Of a stretch of DNA of 64,000 nucleotides, positions 27,601-42,600 are shown piece by piece (the first letter of the stretch is position 1; every line of letters starts with the position of its first letter). The notes beneath the pieces were generated by a model, which worked only from the letters and a program-made list of their open reading frames with translations, made no database searches and was not told the origin of the DNA. The DNA comes from Colius striatus (lineage: Eukaryota > Chordata > Aves > Coliiformes > Coliidae). The stretch is from contig NC_084763.1 in the NCBI RefSeq assembly GCF_028858725.1, positions 186,001-250,000 on the forward strand. Reading direction: 5' to 3'. Both the position numbers and the translations under genes were made by a program.

Positions 27601-30600
27601 AGTGCTCCTTATCAGTTGAAAGCTGTTGCTGTTCTATCCCTGGCTTCAAAATTGTGACATGGCTCTTGAATTCCCTTCCAGAAAGCACATAATCCAAATC
27701 TTGTGCTCCCAGTTTCTCCCTCAGCATCACTTTTTCACACCAGTGGTTAGATTTTGTCCTTTTGCCAAAGCCCTGGACATGGTACTACGAAGATTCCAGA
27801 GAAAAGAAAAAAAAAGGCTTCTAGTCCTAATCATAGAATGGTGGGGGTTGGAAGGCACCTTTAGAGATCATCCAGTCCAAACTCCCTGCAGAAGCAGGGT
27901 CACCTAGATCAGGTCGCATAGGAACATGTCCAGGCAGGTCTTGAAGACCTCCAAGGAAGGAGACTCCACAACTCCTCTGGGCAGCCTGTGCCAGGGCTCC
28001 CTCACCCTCACAGTGAAATCGTTTTTTCTCATATTTAAGTGGAACTTTTTGTGTTCCAGCTTCATCCCATCACCCCTTGTCCTGTTGCTAGATACTATAG
28101 AAAAAAGGGGTGCCCCAACCTCCTGACACCCACCCTTTAGATATTTGTAAATGTTAATGAGATCCCCCCTCAGTCTCCTCTTCTCCATCCCAAACAGCCC
28201 CAGGTCCTGCAGCCTTTCCTCATAAGGAAGACGCTCCAGTTTCCTGATCATCTTGGTAGCCCTGCACTGGCCTCTCTCCAGAAGGTCTCTGTCCCTCTTG
28301 AGCTGAGGTGCCCAGAACTGGACACAGGACTCCAGATGAGGCCTCACCAGGGCAGAGCAGAGGGGGAGCAGAACCTCCCTCAACCTGCTGCCCACACTCT
28401 TCTTGATGCATCCCAGGCTGCCATTGGCTTCTTGGCCACGAGGGCACATTGCTGGCTCATGGTTAGTTTATTATCAACCAGCACTCCCAGGTCTGTCTCT
28501 GCAGAGCTGCTCTTCAGCAGTTCGACCCCCAGCCTGTGCTGGTGCATGGGGTTGTTCCTGCCCAGATGTAGGACTCTGCACTTGTCCTTGTTGAACCTCA
28601 GGAGGTTCCTCTCTGCCCAACTCTCAAGCCGGTCGAGATCCCGCTGAATGGCAGCACAGCCTCTGGGGAATCAGCCAGTGCTCCCAGTTTGGTGTCATCA
28701 AGGAACTTGCTGAGGGTACACTCTGTCCCCTCATCCAGGACGTTGACGAAGATGTTGAACAAGACTGGCCCCAGAATCGATCCCTGTGGAACTCCACTGG
28801 CCACAGGCCTCCAACTCAACTCTCTGCCGTTGATCACCACTCTCTGGGCTCTGTCATTCAGCAGCTCTCCCTCCACCTCACCTCCACTCATCCAGCCACA
28901 CTGCCTGAGCTTTCTGATGAGGATGTTGTGGGAGACAGTGTCAAAAGCCTTACTGAAGTCAAGGTAGATGACATCCGCTGCTCTCCCCTCATCTACCCAG
29001 CTGGTTATGCACTCATAGAAGGCATCAGGTCAGTCAGACAGGATTTCCCCTTGGTGAAGCCATGTTGACTCCCCCTGATAACCATCTTATCCTTCATATG
29101 TTCAGTGATAACATTCAGGATGACTTTTCCAGGGATGGAGGTGAGGCTGACCAGCCTGTAGTTTCCTGGGTTGTCCTTCTTGTCCTTTTTGAAGACTTGA
29201 GTGACATTGGCCTTTCTCCAGTCCTCAGGCACTTCACGTGTCCTCCTTGATTGTTCAAAAATGATGGAGAGAGGCTTAGCAATCACATCAGCCAGCTCCC
29301 TCAGCACTCTAGGATGCATCCCATCAGGACGTAATTCTAAAGACTTCTTCCTAAAATTTCTTCAGTATACTTCTGTCATTCATTATTACATTCATAAGCA
29401 GCTTATGAATCTGTTAAAATATCTCAAAGCCAATTTAGCCTATTTTGGAAATTCTCTGTGTCAGGCAGGACTTAATTTCTTTTTGTTTCCCTTATGCATT
29501 TGGCAAACAGATTTGAAACTCATCACAAGACTCCAAATCTCACTGATAAAATAAACCAAGGAATATAAATACTTACATATGCCATCCCAACTAAAACTTA
29601 CAGTTCACTGCTGGCTATCAGACTATAGAGAACCTGGGAAGGAGACTGATTGGAATGCAAACTATAGTTCAAAGATAAATCCTTACAGAAACAGTACACT
29701 AAGAGAAAATACTAAGTTACAGCAGCTACATAGAAGGAGATCTGTGAATAGGAAAATAATATGACTGGTCTATAAACAAAGAGACAGTGCATCAGGGGGA
29801 GCAAGAGAGAATGACAGAGAAGGTAAGAAAACAATGGGGCAATAAAAATACAAAACTATTCCAACCTCAGGAGAAGATGAGTGTATTAAGGGAGCCGCTG
29901 AATTCACTAAGTTCTCTGACTCTGGGAATCAGAGGAGCCCTCCTTCCTAACACATCAAAGCAAAACACCCAAAGGCTCCTACCTTCCCGCTTCCGTGACA
30001 TGACGGCTGCTAGATCAATACGCAGGTCCAGCCAGTGGCAAGACTGAACGTGTATTCACCACATCACATTCATGGACCTCAAATACTGGCATAGGCTCTG
30101 TCTATAGAGCCACACCTGGACAGAGTCACTGGCTGAAACGCTGGCTGTTTCCAGAGGCAGATCTCCCACGAGCCAGTCAGCCCAACTCTGAAGCACGTTT
30201 GTTACCCAATTACTCAGACTTACACAGGCACACACAGGACAGAAACCCACAAGGGAATCACTCCCTGTCTGGGCCTCTCCAGGCACTGCCACCCATCCAA
30301 GAGGCCCCCTTAAACCTTGTGGTCCTGCTCTCCAGCTGCTGCCACACGAGTCTGTCTGGTCTCTCCTGTTGCTAGCAGAGACTATGTGCTCCCATGACCT
30401 GCAGCCAAGTCTCCAGTACTCTTAATAATATTTTCTTGCAGTAACTCACTTGTTTGCCAGCATGTTTGACAACTGCCCCGATGACAGGGTTCTTCACATC
30501 TATGAAGCCCACAGTTGAGTTTACGACCACAAACCAAAGAACACTTATGTTCAGTGTCCTAGGGGGAGCCAAAAAAAGAAAAGCAGAATTAAACTATAAA

Positions 30601-33600
30601 CCCCACTAGTTTATTTTTCTCTGCAATGTCATAATCAGCCAATTGACAAAACTGTAGAGTGCAAAAAACAGCTTAGGTCTGATCTATATACTTTTCCCAG
30701 CACTGTACAGTTACACAATTTCTAAAGCAGATCCTGTAAAGACCTCTGTTGCAGAGTGTCACAGTTTAATCCAGCAAGTAAGCATCAAGTAGCTACTCGC
30801 TTACTCTCCTTCCTCTCCTTGGGTTGAGGAGGAGAATCAGTGGAAAAAAACCAGTCTAACTTCTGGGTTGAGACAAGATCAGTTGAATAACTGAAATTAA
30901 ATTAAACAATTAATAGTAATGAAGAGAAGATGACAAAAAGAGAGAGAAATAAATCCCAAGAAAGACAAGTGATGCCCAGTGCAATTGCTCACCCCCCACT
31001 GACTGATGCCCAAGCAGCGATCTACCCCTTCCCCCCACCTCTCCCCAGGATCTATACTGGGCACAATGTCCTATGGCATGGAATAGCCCTTGGCTAGCTG
31101 GAGTCAGCTTTCCTCGACATGTCCCTGCCAGCTGCTTGTGCACCTCCAACCTGGCTGAGTGTTGGGAACTTAAAAAAGCCTTCACATAAGGTAAGCACTA
31201 CTGAGCAACAACTGAACCATCAGTGTCTTGCCAACATCATCCTCACACTAGATCCAAAACACAGTCCTGTACCAGCTGCTGGGGAGAAAACTAATTCCAT
31301 CCCAGCCAAAACCAGGTACATAGGTACATCACAGCTTATGCTTCTTGTACTAAGATCCTTCCCCTTCCTCTTCTCCTTGGCATCACCGTGTTGACAGAAA
31401 GTGCCTTTACGCTAATTTCATTGCATTTAGGCTGGAATGCAGTTTTATATTTGTAATGATGTCCATAACACAAGTGCTGTAAAATAAATGCACACACACA
31501 CACACAAACTCTCTGAGCATGCCCAATACTGCGAAGAGAGACTGATGCTACAGAAAAATGGAAAGACAAAAGCAAAAGAGTCTTTCAGTATCCCAACCAA
31601 AACCAAATACAAGTACAATGGACAATTCTATAACACAACATGCAAACTTACCACACAGCAAACTTCATTGCACTTGTGTCGTCCACAGGATCGCTTCTTG
31701 TTGCATCGTTTTTCACACATGAATGTAATAGCAGCTGTTAAAAACCAAAACCACAGTCATACCTTTATGTCTTTACTTCTGCCGAGAACAAGACCTGTGA
31801 TCACAGTTCTATGCTAAGGCTGTTGCAGAGCGTACAGAGGGTAATACAGAGTAAGCCAGCAGGCAAACTTTTACATTACTTTTTCCCCCTCTTTAATTCC
31901 TCATGTGGACGTTTGGCTTCCTTTAAACAAACCCTTGTTCAATCAGATTTTGGAGAGCAGAACACATGAAACTATCTTATTTTACATTAGCCTTTACACC
32001 ATAAACTCTGCACAAGAGAACACAGAAAACAGAAAATCCTGGTTCACTGGAGTATCATGAACATTCAATTTAAAATTGACAAAACTGGCAAGGCAGTAAG
32101 TGTCAGCTAAATACAACTACTGTTGACAAGCTCATGGAACTAGTGATAACACAGAAAACCTTAGCACCATCCACAGTTAACAACAGTAATCCCTTCTGGG
32201 TTCTCAAGAGCATTCTTCACAGATAAAAGCTCAGATCAGGAAACTTCCTTATGCACTTTGTAAATAAGTACCTCAGTATGACAGCAGTCCATCAAGTTAA
32301 ACATTGCATGGAGGTGCATTTTGAGATGCTACATCCACAACACCAAGAAGTGTGATGCAAAGATCAGATGCAAAGACCAGCAGCACAGAACAATTGCTGA
32401 GCAGAAACAAAGCTTGCACTCCCCCAGGCACTTGGGCAAGAGCAGAGAAGCAGCATTACTTTGCATCTGAGCTCTGCAAGTTGACCCAAAGGCAACCTAT
32501 TTAATATGGCAGGTGGTGTAACAAATTGTCCAAATCAAAATAGATGGCTTGTCTGGAACCTTTGAGATCAAATGATCTCAAACAACATAGAAAAGTCTCT
32601 CCTCATGTAAAAGATGGAGAGAAGTTAGAGCCTTATTCCCAGTCTTTTCCCAAAAGTAGCAGCATCTCAAGAAATGACCAACTTGGCACAGAAATACAGA
32701 TCAAAGAAGCAGTACTCATCAGATGTTTCCCAGCTTTGTCAATCAAACACAAAATTAACATGAACTCTGTGTAGTTTTTAAAGCAATTTCAGATTATATG
32801 CGTAGTGTAACTTTGTACCTTTGTTTCTGAGGAGAGCACATGGGACTTCCTAGGAAACAAACAGGGAACCATTAGCTTAAAACAAACAAAAACATTGAAA
32901 CCGACTTATTTAGAAAAGAACCAGTCACAATACACAAAGAAACAGCACTCTTGAGTTTTCATGTGCATAACACTTCTGTACACAAAAGTGAAATAGAAGC
33001 TGGAAAAAATCCTCAAACTTTTTAACAAAATACTGTTCCTGTTAAAAAAAAATAGCTCTGTATTCCACACTCCATTCAGCAGATAATCCTGTCAAGTGAC
33101 AGAAACAGGAAACCAGAAGAGCCCTCCCAGAGAATGCTCCCAAAGTGCTCTTACAAAAGGCATGTCTGACTTGGTTAACAAAGAAATTTTAAAAATCCCC
33201 AAACAAAAACCCTAAAGTAAACAAAAAGAAGTCAAATCTCATGATCAAAGAAGCACTGTCTAGATTAAAGAACTCAACATAGAAATAAAAGGTGATGGAT
33301 GAAAAGAACATTGTTGATTCAGCCATCACAAATCCACATTCTGAGTTGTTATTTCTGAGCATCACTTTGTCACCACTGATTTGAATTATCATTGTAGTTC
33401 ACGCATAGTTTTTCAAGAAGCTGTCTTCTGGTGTCCGAGAAGCTGCATAAACTCCAAACCTCACTACCGTTATAGGCCTCAAAATGAAAGACAATCTGAA
33501 GGCTTCTACATCATAACTACCTTCAGCAAACTCGGAGGAGGAAATTGTTCCAACCTCAGGCAAAGTCTCAGAAACTTCAGTGGACTTACAGACTTACATA

Positions 33601-36600
33601 ACCAGAAGCCAGGCTATATGACAGGTCAGAAAAGTCATCAAGGCTGCTGTGACAGCTATCATGGATTACAAGGCTGTGATTACAGAAAGCAGCACAGTTT
33701 AATAACATACTATTATATAATGATTGCTGAGAATCTGCTGGGTCACTATATAAATGTATGAAGAACGAGAATCAGAAAAAACTTTGTATTCTCTCAAAAA
33801 AAATCTACAACAAATTTACAAGCTGTAACTATGAAGCTTTAGTTAGCTTTTTATGTCAGGCTCCCTTTCTTCTCCCAGGTTACACTGTTCTTGGTACTGC
33901 TACCATTCTTTGTGCTATATAAATACTGCAGGATCATTTAGGACTTTCCAGCAGCTTAAACAAACAAGAATTCTGTGTAAACTCTACAAAAAATGCTTCC
34001 AAAACTTGCCTTCACAGTAAGTAGCCCATGTTAGCACTCCACAATATAATTTAGTTAGTATCCATCAGTAATTATACAATGGAGGTTCTTGCAACTAAGC
34101 AGCACAGCACCTCTTACATTTCGTAGCTTCCTCTTCCTGAACTACTTCACCTACTTTTACTACAGAGCTTTAAAAAGCAACAAAGATTACTGTTTCCATG
34201 GTCAAGTGTTATACACTCACCTTTTTTTTGAAGCCACACCTACAATAAATATTTGATGTGTGAGAACATGGTTTACATTCTCCTTCATGGCAAAGGCTTT
34301 CGCAGGTATGAACGAACTCTAGCAAAATAAAAATACAAAGAATAACAATTAATAAAAAACAGGAATCTGTGACCTGGAGCTTCATATTTATTAGAAGCAT
34401 TCACTGGTCAAAGATACTAGGCTTATGTGCAGCTGGATTTCCAAACAAGTTAACTTTTCGGCCATTATTTTTAACTATTTAATCATGAATCGACAGACTG
34501 GAGCTTTAGGCCCACAGTTAACGTTGACACTGCAGGCACTTGAAATATTTTTTAACATAAACGTATGAGAAAAAGACAAAGACTCTTGCTACTATGTTAC
34601 CCAAGTACCAGGAATTTTAAGTTCAAGAAGTTCTCATCTTGAAGTCTCTAAAACTGGAACTTCACATCATCTCACCTGAGTTACCTAATGTACTCACTGA
34701 GATGTCAAATAACTTCTGCAGATGACTTGCTCTAACTTGGCAATGCTTTCTTCACTACCCTCACAGAGCAGCAGAAACGAGTATTTACTGGAGGCATCTG
34801 AACAAAATAATTTATCTCTACCAGTCTCCACAATGTAAGTCAAAGATCTAGGTAGATTTTTAAAAGACATCAGCTTCTATAGACATCAGTATTCTATAGT
34901 AGTACAGTAGTGCCAGTACATAGTACTCCTCAGCTCTATTCCTAAATCAATATAGGAAAGGTGCATGTAATCAAAGGTTAAAAGGCTAGCAAGTGCTACT
35001 ACTTTTCTGATTTTAAAGCATCATTATGAACAGACAGACTACAGACTCTTCTACACTCAGTTTTGACTAAAACCCCCAAGCCACTAATTAAATATTTATT
35101 TCTTAAATAAAGCAGTTAAAGACCATCTCTTTTTTTTTATGCCAGCAATGAGGTAATTTGAATACTCTGATGTGGAAAATTTGTTGTTACCATAGCTACC
35201 ACAAGGAAGAGGTTTGCCACATGTTTTTCCACAAGACGGGATAGGGTCTGTGCATATTTTACGTTCCACACATCCTAATTCCAGTAACTTGCTGAGTGGA
35301 GTCTGGCCACAGGGACAGCGATATACGACTTGCGGCAGTCGGGGACAGAGCTGGCACGGCTGAGGATGGCACACTTGTGTACAGTTGTGCCTCCCACAAT
35401 TCAACTTTCTGCAGTAAAAAAAAACACAGACCAAATCCAAAGAAACAAACAAAGAAAAGAAAGAGAATTATCATGATCACTGAGTGTGAATAAAGTGATG
35501 TGATCTTTTTCTTTTCAAAAGGCTCATTTTAATGACCTTACTTGCCACATATGTTCTGACATGAGAAATTCCCAAATCCATCAGAAAATTCTCCCTTTGT
35601 CCCACACAATACTTCTTTAAAGCTGCTTCCACAGTAACACACTGAAATAAAGCAACATTCCACAAAACATAAGAGAGTATCAGTGACAAAACACAGCAAA
35701 CATAAAGAAGTAAAATGTGAAGAACTGTTACAGTTAGTTTTTAGAAAGAGAATGGAGTGGCTCTTTAGATTTCTTTCAGTAATAGAAGTTTCTCAGTCCT
35801 ACAACAGCTGGAATTCCTCTTTTGTTTGGATAAGGAGATAAAGACTAAAGGGGAAGTACTAGCTGCACAAAAAGCTTACTTATTAAAGCAGTATACACAA
35901 GTTAATTATTACCTTAAAAATTGTAGAAAATTAACTTGCAACGTTCTACACAAACTGTTCAACAATAATGTATTTGTATACTGGCACACCTATTTGGACA
36001 ATTTCCATTCAGGAACAGGTGTGCAAAACTTTAAGAGAAACCTGAGCAGCTTGTTGACATGTACTTTCCTATATCTCTTTCAGTTCTTCCTCCATGCACC
36101 GTTTAATCAAGTCTCAGAATTCCAGTAAAAGATTAAGTAGGACCAGAGGACAACCTGTGTGAGAAGGGCCCACAGGTGACCAGCTAGTGCCAGTCCTTAC
36201 TTAAGGCAGAGTTGGCAATGACATCCGACCCCATTGCTCAGTGGTTTGCTCAGACGGTTCTCGAAAACCTCCAAGTACTATAAGAAAAATAGTTTTTCCT
36301 TACAGGTGATTGTAACATTTCAAACTTAGGCTCATTGGTGTCCCATCCTCTCCCATGCACAGCCTCTCTCTGGCCTCCTGAATACCTTCTGTTAGCTACT
36401 GAAAGGCTGCTACCTGGCCTTCTAAAGCTAACAAAAGCCAGTACCACCAGCCTGTCCTAACAGAAAAGGGTTCTTTCCACTCACGTCTATACTCCTATTT
36501 AACTATTGAGAGATACTGACACATTCTCAATTTTTTACATACTCTAGCAATAGATTCTAGCTTTGTTAATTAAAAACAAAGCACATGCCTCTCGGTAGTG

Positions 36601-39600
36601 GGTTTTTTTCAACTCTCTTGTTTTCACAGGATAGAGCAAATCCACGTAAGGCATTCCAATACTTACCTTGCTGCACTGTTAATTGGCAAGGTGAACATTT
36701 TCCTGAATGGCACACTTGAGTACAGCTGTGCTTACCACAGTTCAAAGTATTTCCACACACATTAGAACAACGAATTTTGGTTGACTGGCCACAGCGAACT
36801 GAATGGCTGCAGAGAAATGACATCATAGTCTGTCAGCTACCTTAATATCTATAGCCCATTTACTAGAAAGGAAAATACTTTTCCAGTAAGATGCCAAAGC
36901 CTTTGAAGGGAAACATATTTACTAATTAAACAGTTTTTGGGAAATAACCTCTTTTTCCCCCCCTGCTTCCCTTCTCTCACTCGTGAAGTAGCGCACCTAT
37001 GACAGTAGTGAGTTTACAGAATTTTCTCTCAACAAAATGGAAGAGTAAATAGAAAAAAGTGACACTGTAACTTGAACTTAACTCATGGTTCTGCATCATG
37101 GCAGAAAAGCAAATATTTCTGCTACAGACTTCTTTCCAAAGACTTAAGCAATCACCAGTCCACTGAGCAGAATGAAGATAGGGATGTAGACCTTAACAGT
37201 TAGTCAGAGGTCCAAGAAAAGAGGTTTTTTTAATTAAAGTGATTAAAAAATGGGTCAAAACAATGAGTTCTCTTCTTTTCCCGCCCTGGCTGACCTCATA
37301 CAACAGCTGCAAAATGTACATTTGAAATAGTAACTTTAGAACATCTTAGAGTCAGGTGTTATACACCATACATCTTAGATACTGATACAATACATATGAA
37401 AAAATGCTGCTTAGAAGCAAATTTAAAGTATTAGATACAGTATTACAAAAATCAGCAACGTGGTGGAAGTAATTGGCACCTGGGAACAAATAGTAAGCCA
37501 AAGTTAGTTATGTCTAGTCAACTTTTAAAACCCAGGAGTATCTAGAATTAAAAAAGAGATGATCTTACTACATAAAATAAATTCAGTAACCTATAACTGA
37601 TTAATTTTCCTACTGAAGACTAAGTGCTTTAAGCTACAAATACTGCCAGAAAATTAGCTGTACCTTCTTTTGAAAAAAAAAACCCATCACTTAATAGTAC
37701 ATTCAAACTGTCAGAATTAACTGCAAAAATCCTAAAATATTTTTTCTTTAGCAAGAATGCTGAAGTTGAAATCAGTTTTTGTTTGTTTTGGTCCTGCAAA
37801 CAAGCATGTACAAATGGTTTATTGCACAGAACCAGTTCTACATAACTAGAAGACAGATTCCCAACAACAGAACATGAGAGATCCCAAATAGTACAGGCAA
37901 TACAGTCATGCTGCTGGAAACGATATCATATGCACTAAACATGCCAGGAAAAAATATCCTTCAAGTCTGGAGTATACTACAGGATTTCTCTCTTGCCAGT
38001 GGTACAGTTTCCCAGAAATGTACACCTTATTTCTAAAATGATTACTTCCAAAATGGAGTAACTCAACATTACAAGGACAAGTGCAGAGTCCTGCATCTGG
38101 GAAGGAACAACCCTCTGTACCAGCACAGGCTGGCGGTCAAAGTGCTCAAGAGTAGCTCTGCATAGACACACCTGGGAGTCCTGATTGATAATAAACTAAC
38201 CAAGAGCCAGCAATGTGCCCTCGTAGGCATGAAGCCAATGGCTGGGAAGCATCAAGAAGAGTGTGGCCAGCAGGTCAAGAGAGGTTCTTCTCCCCCTCTA
38301 CTCCGCCCTGGTGAGGCCTCATCTGGAGTCCTGTGTCCAGTTCTGGGCTCCTCAGCTCAAGAGGGACGGGGAAGTGCTGGAGAGATGCCAGGGCAGGGCC
38401 ACCAAGATGATCAGGGGACTGGAACATCTTTCATATGAGGAAAGACTGTGGGAACTGGGGCTGTTTAGTCTGGAAAAGAGGAGACTGAGGGGGGATCTTA
38501 TTAACATTATAAGTATCTAAAGGGTGGGTGTCAGGAGGTTGGGACATCCCTTTTTTCTATAGTAGCTAGCAACAGGACAAGGGGTGATGGGATGAAGCTG
38601 GAACACAAAAAGTTACACTTAAACATAAGAAAAAAATATTTCACCATGAGGGTGAGGGAGCCCTGGCACAGGCTGCCCAGAGGGGTTGTGGAGGCTCCTT
38701 CCTTGGTGGACTTCAAGACCCGCCTGGACACGTTTCTATGCGACTTGATCTAGGTGACCCTGCTTCTGCAGGGGGGGTTGGACTGGATGATCTCTAAAGG
38801 TCCCTACCATTCTATGATTCTATGATTACATTCCATTCAGATAGAAAAACTGTGAATCTTTTTCTACTTCTTTTTCTCCAGCAAAATAATAAATAAATAA
38901 ATACTAGAACAATATTTAAAAATCTACTTGACTGACAGACCGCTTGCACAATTCAGCAGCTGTACCATCAACTAGCTTTAACACAGACTCTTTTCTAAAA
39001 ACTCTTTTCTAAAATTATTGCTACTTTTTCTTAAAATAAATTGCAGGTTATTCTAAATATAAAATTCTCCTCATTTTTTGAGCACACAAATAAAAGTTAC
39101 AGCTCAGATTAAACTAGAAGAAATTATTATACACATTTTTAACCATCTATTCTTATTTAAAATTTTGAGTAATGAAAGCATTCCCACCTTGTTTGTCCAC
39201 ACTCACACGTTTTTGTCACAAAAGCTGGGCAGGAAGGGCAAGGTCCTGGATGGCACAGGCTTAAAAAGAAGTCAAAAAAGCAAACAAAATTGTAAAATTA
39301 ACTTCAGCTTTACTACACTCCCAGCGAAACAATCCACCATGATCCAATCCACAGTGCATTATCAGAACACTATACAAGCCATCTACACTCCTGCAGGGTA
39401 TGAAAGCATTATTAACCTAGGAAAAATCCAATTAGAGTATTATAGTTTCATCAGTCTCAAATATCACTGATGTTGAAGGAACACTTCAGCATTCCTGCTG
39501 CTGTCAAATCACCAGGAACAGTGCTCCTAAAACATTTGGTAGTTTACCTTTCACTGGGAGACGTGCATCCACGAAACTGCCTTCATCACTGATGACATTC

Positions 39601-42600
39601 AAAACAAACACCTCATGTTCAAACCATCAATACATTCCTTTCTTGAGTGTTCTTCAATAGATTAAAGACAAAATCTTCTCTATGACTTTGACAGCTCTAT
39701 CTTTAGAATCAGCATTTCTAATGCCACCAGCAAGAGCTGTTGCTCATTTTCCTAGAGGTGACACACTGCCTCGGTTTTCTGTTTTACCATCACAAGCAAG
39801 TCCTGTGAATGTCATCAGTGCTATCCTTTGACTTGATTACCAGATCTCACCTCCTACTTGAAGAAACACTAGACGGTCTTCATCTGCATGTATGACCTCT
39901 GTTGGGCACAGACAAGTGCACATTTGTGAAATTATACTTAACTAACCTATCTGCACTCTTCCTTAGCCAGCTCCCAGTTCTCTTTGCAAATACAGCATCT
40001 CTCACATAGACCAATTACTACCAGCCAGGACTGACCAGCCCAGTTCTAGCCAAAAGGATAAAAAAAAAACCTACCCACCAAAAACCCCCCATAAAACCGG
40101 ACTACCCAACTACATGGCAATTACTAATTTCCCCAAGTACAGTCACTACGCCAGTACTAATTAACTAGTCCACCAGTTACTCTAGTCAGATGCAGCACAA
40201 TCAAGCCACGTCAGCAGTCTGGCGATGCTCTGGCTCCCTTCCTCTACCACTCCTACCAGCTCAAAACAATCGAGCTTACACCAGCTCTACCAGCAATGCC
40301 AAGCCATTACATGATAAACCCACACAAAAATCCACAATCAAAAAACAAACCACCAAAGGAACCATAACCCTCCCTCTCTGACAGGTCAATTTTATGGCAT
40401 ACAGAACAGTTTAAAAAGCACCAGAACAGACACAAGGGACAAAAGAGGAAAACTGGATGGAGTGGAGAAAACACAATACAGAGGGGAAAAGGAAGAAAGA
40501 AAAAAAACGTTAAATGAGCTAAAACTGTACTGTGGAACTTCAGACAATGAAGAATTAACTTGCACATTCTGCAACAGAAAACCTCTTTAAAAGGACAGCA
40601 CTGTGTATTTCACTGACTTGACTTCTCAGACACATTTAGAATTCTAAAGGCTGGATGCAAGTGTACAGAAAGTACAGAAAACTCTCCTTAGACCATAAAT
40701 GTGAGTGATACCATAGACTTTTGGACTGTTTTAAGGGACTAAGCAAAAGCTAAGTTCAAATCAAACTCAAAAAGACAGGCTGAAGAACTCAGTATTAACT
40801 TCTGTTCAGTGAATGAAGAGTCTTACTTTCACTGAAACTCCACAAGCTATCACTGAGGATTTGTTTCACAATTTACTGCTACTGCTTAGACAACTGGCAT
40901 ACAAGAAAGGTTGTGATGGTAGATACAGTCACACACAGGGAAAACTAAGCTTCCGCTTTCCTGACAGTGAAAATACTAGATACTGTAGGACAGCCCAAAG
41001 GGACTTCCACAAACTGCTGTGGAAATGGTGACCTATGAAGGAAAAGCAGATACTAAAATTTAAACTAGTAAAGAGAAAATTTCACTTACTACCTTCGTAA
41101 CATCCTTTTTTAAATGCTCCCAAGGCCTTGCACAGTTCCAATTGGCAGGGAGGAACTTTCTTTAAGGCTCTCAAGTTAAGTTTGTCGTGAAGTTTATTAC
41201 CAGGGACATTTTCATGAAGGTTAAGCTAGATGTTTCTCTGATGTAGAACCTAACAAGTGAAATGAATCTCAATGTATTTAAACTAAAAACCTGAAGAAAA
41301 CTCACTTTGTGAAATGCCATGCATACCACAGCTCACACTAGCAAAAGGCTTGCAAAGCACTCCGCTTCCGAACAGCTGCTTGCTGCTGCTCAGCTCTGCC
41401 CAGACAGTTCTTTATATATTGAACAGTTACTAACCCATTTCAGTCAATCTGCACAAATATTAAAGATTTACTATTAAAACAGTGTAAATTTTCACAAAAA
41501 TCAGGTAGCTAGTGCCAGACTTAACACAAGCATCCAACTAAACTCTACATCATGGAATGGAGATTAACACAATGATACCTACAATTAAAAACAAACCAAA
41601 AAAGACGATAGATGAGACTGAGGAAACACAGTTGAGAATTGGCCAATCATTTTAAGAAATACATACAGAAGGCTGGGGGGAGGGGGGAAGAAAAAAGCAA
41701 TCCCTCAAACACAAAGATGTAAATTAATAACCGAAATACCATTTCAATAGAAGATAATTTTCTATGGAGCTGTAAAGGAGATTAACACACAGGTGTAAGC
41801 TGTTCACAGGCAACAGTAGGCTGAAGAATTGCTGTATTCCTGTAAACTCAGTTTTACAATTTGAATACCAATTTCAGACATTCGTTACAAGGGTAAGAGA
41901 GATGCCAAACAACTTGAAAGCCACAAACACCAAGGTCACAAAATGTAAGGAAACATAGCTCTGATTCATACTGAAAATACACAGGATGCATACACCTCAC
42001 TATGTCATTTTAGACAGGGCTTGGAGACAAAGGCTTGAAAAATGATGGTTTAACAAGTAGAAAACTCTTATCAATTAGACCCCCTCGACAACTTCTACCC
42101 TGAACCTGCCTGTCATACCACTATCTCTTATCCAGCTTTAATACTTTTCCAAAAGCATCTATGTGATGCTTTTTCTTTTGGGTGATCTGGGGCTGTTCAG
42201 CCTGGAGAAGAGCAGAGCGAGGGGGGACCTCATTAATACTTACAAGTTTTTAAAAGATGTATGTCAATGGAATGGGGCAACACTTTTTCCTGTAGTGTCC
42301 AGTGGTAGGACTAGGGGTAATGGACAAAAGCTGGAACACAAAAAGTTCCACTTTAACTTAAGGAAAAACTTCTTCCCTGTGAGAGTGAGGGAGCCCTGGC
42401 CCAGGCTGCCCAAGCAGGGTGTGGAGGCTCCTTCTTGGGAGGTTTCCAAACCCGCCTGAACATACTCCTGTATCCCCTGCTCTAAGCAGACCTGCTTGAG
42501 CAATGGGGTTGGACTAGATGATCGTTACAGGTCCCTTCCAACCCCCTCCATTCTATGAGTCTATGCTGACAGCTCTACACATTCTTATTACTCATATCTG

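Noticed and set aside
27904..28449. 181-codon minus-strand open frame as a host gene
   Set aside because: Same CR1 ORF2 segment within a 1.5-kb CR1 copy.
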